A stretch of DNA of 64,000 nt from Neisseria arctica (GTDB lineage Bacteria; Pseudomonadota; Gammaproteobacteria; Burkholderiales; Neisseriaceae). Position 1 is the stretch's first letter. Every line of letters begins with the position of its first letter. The stretch is taken from NCBI RefSeq assembly GCF_022870905.1, contig NZ_CP091510.1, positions 1,364,001 through 1,428,000 on the forward strand, read 5' to 3'. Below are positions 57,631-64,000 of this stretch, piece after piece. The position numbers and the translations under genes were made by a program. Under the pieces are notes generated by a model that saw only the letters and a list, made by a program, of their open reading frames with translations, was not told the DNA's origin and ran no database searches.

Positions 57631-58194
57631 ATGACACGCCGCGTATTCATTATCCACGGTTACCAATCCGCCCCCAACCGCCATTGGTTTCCATGGCTGA
57701 AACGCGAACTAAACAAGCAAAATATCCCTGTTTCCGCGATAGCCCTACCCGATTCTAATAACCCCGATTTCAGCCGATGGCAACAAACTCTAGCCGAACA
57801 AATCGGCACACCTGCCGCACAAGATTATTTTGTCGCCCACAGTTTGGGCTGTATCACCGTTTTACACTATCTCTCAACACACGCACGAAACCGCTTCGGC
57901 GGATTGGTACTGACAGCGGGTTTTGCCAAGACCATACCTACGCTGCCTGAACTAGACAGCTATATCGGGCAAGCCTCGATTAAATTTTCCGAACTCGCCA
58001 ACCTTGCTCCGATACACAGTATCATTAGCGACAATGATCAGATTATTCCGCCTTCCTACAGCCTGCATTTGGCAGAGCAACTCGGCAGTAGCGTTTGCAT
58101 GATTCCGAACGGCGGACATTTGATGCAAAGCGACGGCATCAACGAATTACCCCAAGCGCTAAAAGCCTTGCAAGCCATGTTTGATGCCGTCTGA
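57631..58194 (+). CDS. RBBP9/YdeN-family serine hydrolase
   Basis: Alpha/beta-hydrolase of 187 residues with the family's short form: RRVFIIHGYQSAPNRHWFPW at the start, nucleophile elbow VAHSLGCITV (HSLG), and a C-terminal NGGHLMQSDG histidine. ATG at 57631 follows AAAGGAC. The stop is inside an uptake sequence (GATGCCGTCTGA). Substrate unknown. Confidence 0.87.
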   Translation: MTRRVFIIHGYQSAPNRHWFPWLKRELNKQNIPVSAIALPDSNNPDFSRWQQTLAEQIGTPAAQDYFVAHSLGCITVLHYLSTHARNRFGGLVLTAGFAKTIPTLPELDSYIGQASIKFSELANLAPIHSIISDNDQIIPPSYSLHLAEQLGSSVCMIPNGGHLMQSDGINELPQALKALQAMFDAV

Positions 58195-58231
58195 AAATTA
58201 TAGTTTGTTATATTTTGGATTCAGACGGCAT
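58184..58231. terminator. Inverted DUS pair spanning the hydrolase stop
   Basis: ATGCCGTCTGAA at 58184-58195 contains the stop codon of the hydrolase gene. Its reverse complement is at 58220-58231, giving a stem with a 24-base loop, then the next gene begins 8 bases later. Confidence 0.6.
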
Positions 58232-58239
58232 CAAACATC

Positions 58240-58971
58240 ATGACCACTCCTCTCAGTACTCCGCCTCTTGCCCCCAAAACCGTACAGCTTCTCAAAACTT
58301 TCGGTATTACCACTCAAGCAGAACTCAAGAGCTGTGGTGCCGTCAAAGCCTTTTTACTACTCAAGGCAGGCGGGCTCAGTGTTACCCGCAGCACGCTGTG
58401 GCAACTGGCCGCCTTGATTAAAGATACCGTCCCCCAAGCCTTAAACGAAGTAGAGAAACAAAGTTTGCTTAAAGCCTTACAGCTGCACCCGCCCGTGGAT
58501 ATATTCCCTCTACAAAGTGAAATGGAAGCCTTCATGCATGAAGCGCTTGCCCAAGCACAACTGGCCGCAGCCAAAGGAGAAATACCCGTGGGCGCCCTCG
58601 TCGTACATCAAGGAAAAATTATTTCCGCAGCACACAACAACTGCATTAGTCATCACAATATCAGCCACCATGCAGAAATACAGGCATTGGCAGAAGCAGG
58701 AAAAATATTACAAAACTACCGCTTAGATGGTTGTGATGTCTACGTTACCTTGGAGCCGTGCAGTATGTGTGCCAGTGCACTAATTCAAGCTCGTGTACGC
58801 AGAGTCATTTATGGAGCCGCCGAACCCAAAACCGGAGCCGCCGGCAGCATCATAGATTTATTTTCAGATAGGCGTTTAAATACACATACTTCTGTAATGG
58901 GTGGTATTCTCTCCGAAGATTGCACAAATATCTTACAAGCATTTTTCAACAAGAAAAGAAACTACCGATAA
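58240..58971 (+). CDS. tadA: tRNA adenosine deaminase TadA with N-terminal TfoX_C domain
   Basis: Residues 1-80 resemble the TfoX C-terminal domain (LLKTFGITTQAELKSCGAVKAF), here lacking the rest of TfoX. Residues 90-243 are TadA, which makes inosine at position 34 of tRNA-Arg: active site HAEIQALAEAG with zinc ligand and PCSMCASAL. Length 243 is larger than stand-alone TadA (about 165). The fusion is visible as one uninterrupted frame. What TfoX_C adds is unknown. Followed by an AT-rich stretch. Confidence 0.93.
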   Translation: MTTPLSTPPLAPKTVQLLKTFGITTQAELKSCGAVKAFLLLKAGGLSVTRSTLWQLAALIKDTVPQALNEVEKQSLLKALQLHPPVDIFPLQSEMEAFMHEALAQAQLAAAKGEIPVGALVVHQGKIISAAHNNCISHHNISHHAEIQALAEAGKILQNYRLDGCDVYVTLEPCSMCASALIQARVRRVIYGAAEPKTGAAGSIIDLFSDRRLNTHTSVMGGILSEDCTNILQAFFNKKRNYR

Positions 58972-59179
58972 TATTAGAATAATTTAGAATTTATCAGATG
59001 GTAGGATTACAGAAATACCAACCATTACTCACAATATTTAGTATTTCAGGACAATTAAACAAGTACTGTAATTATATTACTTTGCATATTTTATAGATAA
59101 CTTTTGATGCTTTTTATGCTTTTGATTTTAAGATAATCTGATTTTCTTAACAGGATTTCTATTTGTCTAATAAATAATC

Positions 59180-59215
59180 AAGCCGCCCGATTGAGATATA
59201 ACAATCAGACGGCTT
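59180..59215. terminator. Degenerate DUS hairpin downstream of the H-NS-like gene
   Basis: AAGCCGCCCGATT pairs with AATCAGACGGCTT; two G-U wobbles replace matches. It is followed by a stretch ending in the leftward gene stop. Confidence 0.55.
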
Positions 59216-59255
59216 GAGTACGTTTCAGCAACTGCTGCAAAATTAAGATTTAATC

Positions 59256-59552
59256 TTAATTTACACGATATTTCTCAATATCCTCACCTGCTTCAATCAC
59301 CTCACTCACCCAAGCCGGTTTACGACCACGGCTAGAGCCTGACCAAGTCAGATCACCCTTTTGATACATAACGGTGCTTTCTCTCTTAGCGCGTTTTGAA
59401 GGCGCCAAACCGAGCTGCTCAGCCGTTAGACCGTAAGCTGCTATTTTTTCTTTAATTTCTGCAATTACTGCTTTACGCTCAGCTTTTTTCAAAGCATCGG
59501 CTTGCTCTTGCAGCTTTTTAATTTGGGCTTGGAGTTCAGCATAAGTTGCCAT
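59256..59552 (-). CDS. H-NS-family nucleoid-associated protein
   Basis: Small 98-residue DNA-binding protein: an N-terminal coiled-coil (MATYAELQAQIKKLQEQADA) for oligomerisation and a C-terminal AT-rich-DNA binding motif SRGRKPAWV that follows the H-NS pattern. Such proteins silence AT-rich, often horizontally acquired DNA. The ATG at 59552 lies 9 bases after AAGGA; a second ATG three codons earlier is too close to that site. Stand-alone gene. Confidence 0.85.
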   Translation of the reverse strand: MATYAELQAQIKKLQEQADALKKAERKAVIAEIKEKIAAYGLTAEQLGLAPSKRAKRESTVMYQKGDLTWSGSSRGRKPAWVSEVIEAGEDIEKYRVN

Positions 59553-59950
59553 TACATTCATTCCTTTTGTTTAGTTGTGTCAGATAAAATTTAATTCATT
59601 TAAAAAAAATTATACAACATTTTTTTAAATGACTACATTAAAAAAAATAGCTGGATATATATTTATTGAATAAGCAAGAGCTATTTTATAAAAAATAAAG
59701 CTTAAAGCCATCATTGTTAATTAAACATTACAATTTACACCAATAATTTAACCAATTAAAAAATGCTTATGCCTAAGATAGGAAAATAAAAATATAGTTT
59801 CCCAATAAAAAGAATATACCACCTGCTTCCAGCTTAACTTCTTGATATTAAATTATCATAAATATATGGCATATATGCAGAATCAGAAAATTTCACGGTA
59901 TAATCCATATAGCAACATGGCTATAAAATCAATATCGCGAAAAAGAAAAT
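59553..59950. other. AT-rich region between H-NS-like gene and msrA
   Basis: About 398 bases, strongly AT-rich. It likely carries divergent promoters; a TATAAT-like element lies near 59893-59898 before msrA, but with only a weak -35. No gene recognised. Confidence 0.5.
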
Positions 59951-60517
59951 ATGAATACTCAAATACAAAACCATTATTATCCAAATATGCAAACTGCTAT
60001 TTTCGGCGGCGGCTGTTTTTGGTGTATCGAAGCTGTTTTCAATAGCATTCAAGGTATTTGTTCTGCCGTCTCCGGTTATATCAACGGCCATATTGAAAAT
60101 CCAACCTATGAAAAAGTATGTTCCGGATTAACCGGATATACAGAAGCAGTTAAAATCGAATTCGATCCTGAAATCATCAGTTACCGTACATTGCTGGAAA
60201 TTTTATTTACTATACACGACCCGACCCAACTTAATCGGCAAGGCCACGATATAGGCCCACAATACCGCAGTGGTATCTATTATTTAAATGAAGAACAACA
60301 GCGCGAAGCCCAAGCCTTTTTAAATGAAATAAAGGAGCATTACGACAAGCCTATCGTAACTGAGTTAAAGGCAGCCCAAACTTTTTACCCGGCAGAAGAA
60401 TACCATCAAGATTATTTTGCTAAAAACCCTCATGCTGGTTACTGTGCTGCCGTTGTTGCACCCAAATATCTAAAAGCTAAACAACACTTTACCCATTTAT
60501 GGCGTGAAAACGAATAA
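59951..60517 (+). CDS. msrA: Peptide methionine sulfoxide reductase MsrA
   Basis: Repairs oxidised methionine (S-sulfoxide) in proteins. Catalytic motif GGGCFWCIEAVF near residue 20; conserved YTEAVKIEFDP and GHDIGPQYRSGIYY blocks. Length 188 with no signal peptide, so cytoplasmic. It is a single-domain MsrA, distinct from the secreted MsrAB fusion known in Neisseria. Confidence 0.95.
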   Translation: MNTQIQNHYYPNMQTAIFGGGCFWCIEAVFNSIQGICSAVSGYINGHIENPTYEKVCSGLTGYTEAVKIEFDPEIISYRTLLEILFTIHDPTQLNRQGHDIGPQYRSGIYYLNEEQQREAQAFLNEIKEHYDKPIVTELKAAQTFYPAEEYHQDYFAKNPHAGYCAAVVAPKYLKAKQHFTHLWRENE

Positions 60518-60618
60518 AACCGTATACCGTTTCACTCAAAATACGGCCTACCCTTTCAGGCGGCCTTAAAATAAAGCTATAATCAGCCTATTAATTTATT
60601 CGACACCAAAAGCTGCGC

Positions 60619-61509
60619 ATGAACAGCCAATTCAAACACATCGGCCTCGTTACCCGCCCGCAAACCCCGGGTATAGAAAACGTATTGCACGAACTCATAG
60701 CCTTCCTACACCAACAAGGCTTGGATATTTTTATCGATCAAGCCAGTGCAGATGAAGGTATCATCTCAGACGAAGATTTGCAGTTCTGCCATATCGAGCA
60801 AAAAGACAAACTAGGTAAAAAATGCGACCTAGTAATTGTTTTGGGGGGGGACGGCACCTTTCTCTCAGTTGCCCGAAAACTGGCTCCGTTTAGGGTTCCG
60901 ATGATAGGTGTAAACCAAGGCCATTTAGGGTTTCTCACCCAAGTACCGCGCGAAACCATGATACACGAGCTATCCGGCATGCTTACAGGCAAATATCTGC
61001 CTGAAGAACGAATCTTATTGGAAACCTCCATATGGCGCGATGGAGAGGACGTGGGTACCTCCTTGGCACTCAACGACGTTGTAATCAGCCGTGGCGGCAT
61101 GGGTCAAATGATTGAATTCGAAGTATTTATTAATGGTGAATTCGTCTACACCCAACGTTCTGACGGCTTAATAATATCCACCCCCACAGGCTCCACCGCC
61201 TATGCCCTAGCCGCAGGAGGTCCAATCCTGCAAGCCAGTCTGAGGGCATTTACTCTCGTTCCGATTTGCCCCCAATCCATGACCAACCGCCCCATTGCGG
61301 TAGCCGATACCTGTGAAATTGAAATCCTGATCACCAAAGCGGCTGATGCACGAGTCCATTTTGACGGCCAATCATTTATCGACATACACAGTATGGACCG
61401 CATCAATATACGGCGTTACCGACATACCCTGCGCGTATTACACCCCTCCGACTACCAATACTACAAAACCCTCCGCCAGAAGCTGCACTGGGGAGAACAA
61501 CTTGTTTGA
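60619..61509 (+). CDS. nadK: NAD kinase
   Basis: Phosphorylates NAD to NADP, an essential reaction. Motifs: GGDGTFLSVARK with the catalytic Asp, STPTGSTAYALAAGGPI, and the NDVVISRG segment. Length 296 is standard. The coding sequence contains eight consecutive G bases at 60843-60850, in the GGDGT motif. Start ATG at 60619 has no strong ribosome site. Confidence 0.95.
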   Translation: MNSQFKHIGLVTRPQTPGIENVLHELIAFLHQQGLDIFIDQASADEGIISDEDLQFCHIEQKDKLGKKCDLVIVLGGDGTFLSVARKLAPFRVPMIGVNQGHLGFLTQVPRETMIHELSGMLTGKYLPEERILLETSIWRDGEDVGTSLALNDVVISRGGMGQMIEFEVFINGEFVYTQRSDGLIISTPTGSTAYALAAGGPILQASLRAFTLVPICPQSMTNRPIAVADTCEIEILITKAADARVHFDGQSFIDIHSMDRINIRRYRHTLRVLHPSDYQYYKTLRQKLHWGEQLV

Positions 61510-61958
61510 TTGCCAGTTATAAATAAGGCCGTCTGAAATAATTATTTTCAGACGGCCTTATCTTCATTTTTATCTACTTGAAAAATATCCGGCTACATTC
61601 GTCAATACAGCCTTATCCAGATAAAAAACACTGCACAAAACTAAGGAAAAGTTTAAAATTAAGAAAAAACTTATTTTAACTATATAAAACTTTATATATA
61701 ATCGTAGTTCGGTAGTCCGAAATTTGGTAATATTGAATCAGACTCTAAATAAAACTATTAGGATCATGGCACATGAGATACATCCACTGACGAACATATC
61801 AAACTGATATCATGAAGCTTTGGATTGCTAAACCAAAGAAAACAAGTATTAACATCTAAATACAATATCCTCCCAAATTGGTATCTGGGACACCTGTTCT
61901 AAAAAATTTTCCGGTAACCTACCAAAACGAATATTCATACTTTACAAAGGATTATTCC
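61510..61958. other. Intergenic region before recN
   Basis: About 449 bases. After the nadK terminator it is AT-rich with several TATAAT-like boxes near 61690-61700, none with a clear -35. The recN ribosome site AAAGGA lies at 61946-61951. No gene recognised. Confidence 0.5.
61526..61558 (+). terminator. nadK terminator (inverted DUS)
   Basis: AGGCCGTCTGAA and TTCAGACGGCCT with a 9-base loop, followed by TATCTTCATTTTT. Confidence 0.82.
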
Positions 61959-63620
61959 ATGCTGCTGGCACTTTCCCTACGAGACTTTGTCATTGTCGAA
62001 CAGCTTAATCTGAACTTTCAAACCGGGTTTACCGTACTAACCGGAGAAACAGGCGCAGGCAAATCTATCACTCTCGATGCAATCGGCCTGCTTTTAGGGG
62101 ACAAAGCGGACTACAGCCAAGTACGCAACGGCACCAAAGAAGCACAGCTCTCAGCCCTTTTCGACCTGAGCAAATTACCTGGTCTGCAAGCCCAACTGCG
62201 CGAACAAGGCCTGCTGGAAGAAGGCAGTGAGGAATTAAGCATCCGCCGGATTATCGATGCCAAAGGTAAAAGCAGAAGCTTTATCAACAACCACGCAGCA
62301 ACTTTAACCCAACTAAAGCAAATCGGCGAACAACTGATCGACATACACGGCCAAAATGCCCATCACTCGCTAAATCAAGAATCGGCACAGCGTGCACTTT
62401 TAGACGCATTCGCAGGTGTACAACATCAAGCGGAAGCAGTCAAACAGCATTATCAAAGCTGGATTACCGCCCAAAAAAACCTCAACGAAGCTAAGAACCA
62501 TGCCGAAAACATTGCCATTGAACAAGACCGCTTGGAATGGCAACTCAATGAACTCAGCCAGCTTAACCTGCAAAACGGCGAATGGGAAAGCCTCAGCCAA
62601 AGTCACAATAACCTAGCTCACGCCGCCGATCTGCTGCATACGGCAGAACAAGCAAGCGAATATATCGACGGTGAAAACGGCCTGCAAAAACTGGTATACC
62701 AATGCCAAAAAATACTATCCCCCTTACAAAACATCGAACCCCGTTTTGCAGAAAGCCTAAACATGCTGGCTAGCATAGAAGCCGAATTAGGTGAAATCAG
62801 CGCCAATATGCGTGATGTAGCGGCAGATGTAGAAATCAATCCTCAAGAACTGGCTGCACAAGAACAGCGTATGGCCGACCTGATGAGTATGGCACGCAAA
62901 TACCGGGTCGAACCAGAAGAACTGCCAGCAAAACAAGCCGAAATAGAATCTGCCCTACAAACACTACATGCCGCTGCTGATATTACAGCCTTAACAGCAG
63001 CGGCCGAAGTCGCAGAAAACCGCTATATGCAAGCTGCACACAAACTTTCTGAGTTACGCCGCCCGGCAGCTGTCAAACTTGCTACAGAAACAGCAAACCA
63101 TATGCAGCACTTGGCAATGAAAGGAGCCCAATTCCATATAGAGCTAGTGCCTTCCGTACCCGGCCCCAACGGATTGGAACATATCCAATATCAAGTTGCC
63201 GCCAATAAGGGGAGTCCTTTACGCCCGCTCAGCAAAGTCGCCTCAGGCGGCGAGCTTGCCCGTATCAGTTTGGCGCTACAAGTTGTAACCAGCCAGTACA
63301 CTCAAGTTCCTACATTGATTTTTGATGAAGTCGATACCGGTATCGGTGGAGGGGTGGCCGAGATGGTCGGCCGCTCACTACGTGCATTGGGTAAAAAACA
63401 TCAAGTATTGGCAGTTACCCATCTGCCGCAAGTAGCCTCTTGCGGTGAAAACCATTGGCAGGTTCACAAACACAACCAAGGAGAGCAAACTGTTAGTGAA
63501 ATTAATATCTTGAATCACAGCCAACGGATAGAAGAAATAGCCCGTATGCTCGGGGGGGAAAAGATTACTGATACCACCCGCAACCACGCCGAAGAAATGT
63601 TGTCTTTAGCGGCAAAATAA
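61959..63620 (+). CDS. recN: DNA repair protein RecN
   Basis: SMC-like ATPase active in double-strand-break repair. Walker A LTGETGAGKSI near residue 30, a long coiled-coil centre (about 150-350), and C-terminal ABC signature and Walker B SGGELARISLALQ and TLIFDEVDTGIGGGVAE. ATG at 61959 (MLLALSLRDFVIV) follows AAAGGA with good spacing; upstream in-frame codons are rejected. Length 553. It also contains seven consecutive Gs near 63552. Confidence 0.95.
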   Translation: MLLALSLRDFVIVEQLNLNFQTGFTVLTGETGAGKSITLDAIGLLLGDKADYSQVRNGTKEAQLSALFDLSKLPGLQAQLREQGLLEEGSEELSIRRIIDAKGKSRSFINNHAATLTQLKQIGEQLIDIHGQNAHHSLNQESAQRALLDAFAGVQHQAEAVKQHYQSWITAQKNLNEAKNHAENIAIEQDRLEWQLNELSQLNLQNGEWESLSQSHNNLAHAADLLHTAEQASEYIDGENGLQKLVYQCQKILSPLQNIEPRFAESLNMLASIEAELGEISANMRDVAADVEINPQELAAQEQRMADLMSMARKYRVEPEELPAKQAEIESALQTLHAAADITALTAAAEVAENRYMQAAHKLSELRRPAAVKLATETANHMQHLAMKGAQFHIELVPSVPGPNGLEHIQYQVAANKGSPLRPLSKVASGGELARISLALQVVTSQYTQVPTLIFDEVDTGIGGGVAEMVGRSLRALGKKHQVLAVTHLPQVASCGENHWQVHKHNQGEQTVSEINILNHSQRIEEIARMLGGEKITDTTRNHAEEMLSLAAK

Positions 63621-63729
63621 ATCCCCCTACTTTCAATATCGCCCAAAAGCCGAAAAGTTCAACAACATCGGTCGGATTATATTTTCGATGGCAAAATACA
63701 ATGTAGATATCGGTTTATACAATATTTAT

Positions 63730-64000
63730 GGGGCTGTATTAGATTAGCCTTAAATATCACACCAAATTCGCAAGATTTTAAGTTGCTCTTTTGGTGTACC
63801 AAAGTTAAAACGAAATTCGCATTCTTTCAAGAATAAAGGGAAAGATTTTCGGTCAATTCCATTGTACTTTCGTAGAACGCGCTTTGCCTGATTCCAGAAG
63901 TTTTCAATACCGTTGATATGGTTTTGACGGTCGACAAAAAGCTCTGAATGATTGATTCTGTGATGCGTAAATTCACTCACATCTAGCACATCATAGCTTT
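63730..64000. mobile_element. IS1595-family insertion sequence (IS1016-like), cut by window edge
   Basis: Starts with GGGGCTGTATTAGATTAGCC at 63730, resembling the IS1595-family terminal repeat beginning GGGGCTGT. The rest is the transposase on the minus strand, continuing past 64000. Target duplication cannot be checked because only one end is visible. Confidence 0.75.
63750..64000 (-). CDS. IS1595-family (ISXO2-like) transposase, 5' part outside window
   Basis: Open to the window edge. C-terminal residues read SYDVLDVSEFTHHRINHSEL, then HINGIENFWNQAKRVLRKYN and LFLKECEFRFNF, the conserved end of the DDE_Tnp_IS1595/IS1016 group. No frameshift in the visible 82 codons, so the element may be intact. 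Lies behind recN. Confidence 0.88.
   Translation of the reverse strand, partial: SYDVLDVSEFTHHRINHSELFVDRQNHINGIENFWNQAKRVLRKYNGIDRKSFPLFLKECEFRFNFGTPKEQLKILRIWCDI

Noticed and set aside
61620..61960. Possible Correia or dRS3 repeat before recN
   Set aside because: Terminal sequences expected of those neisserial elements (TATAGTGGATTAA; ATTCCC...GGGAAT) were not found.

Overview
The window looks like chromosome from a commensal or animal-associated member of the genus Neisseria. The main evidence is the dense distribution of the neisserial DNA uptake sequence (DUS), mostly as AGGCCGTCTGAA with a minority of ATGCCGTCTGAA. It is often arranged as inverted pairs that serve as terminators between genes. 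Gene content (YifB/ComM, NERD protein, UppP, DsbA, SPOR protein, AG-DUS hairpins) fits the same group. No species can be named from this sequence alone.

Layout. 0-8.3 kb: a truncated lysophospholipid acyltransferase, ribB with an extra N-terminal helix-turn-helix domain, an EamA transporter, a DUF2185 protein, ribH, nusB, the ABC-F ATPase uup and guaA. 8.5-18.2 kb: an AT-rich membrane protein, a SulP transporter, uvrA, an AT-rich HEPN-motif gene directly behind uvrA (candidate phage-defence gene), gltS and a small outer-membrane barrel protein behind a near-consensus promoter. 18.2-27.8 kb: recG, a DAHP-synthase-like protein without its active-site residues, an AsmA-family protein, a periplasmic cyclophilin, two tRNA-Leu(CAG) genes and rnr.

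27.8-37.0 kb is the main accessory region. It holds a complete type I restriction-modification operon, transcribed right to left as hsdM-hsdS-[HTH protein-Doc-type toxin]-hsdR. On the right it abuts a tRNA-Ser(GGA) gene. On the left is an exact 16-bp copy of that tRNA's 3' end followed by a decayed Fic-family C-terminus. This is the footprint expected of an island inserted into the tRNA 3' end, although no integrase is present. The operon carries DUS variants of the Simonsiella type (AGGCTGCCTGAA), which suggests it came from another Neisseriaceae lineage.

37-49.5 kb: a Dcu C4-dicarboxylate carrier, a frameshifted NERD-domain gene, uppP, dsbA (with a 12-bp tandem repeat in its signal-peptide region), a SPOR protein, comM, ubiK, a mutT-acpS-pdxJ-recO leftward cluster, yaaA and two tRNA-Ser(TGA) genes. 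49.8-64 kb: an MnmC oxidoreductase without its methyltransferase half, a solitary MlaC, hemF, a CNT nucleoside transporter, a tightly packed bcp-GNAT-ogt-thioesterase-xerD run, a serine hydrolase, a TfoX_C-TadA fusion, an H-NS-like protein, msrA, nadK, recN and the end of an IS1595-family insertion sequence cut by the window edge.

Most of the window is ordinary housekeeping chromosome. The best candidates for new biology are the tRNA-flanked hsd/HTH/Doc island, the HEPN gene behind uvrA, the HTH-RibB fusion and the catalytically dead DAHP-synthase homologue.
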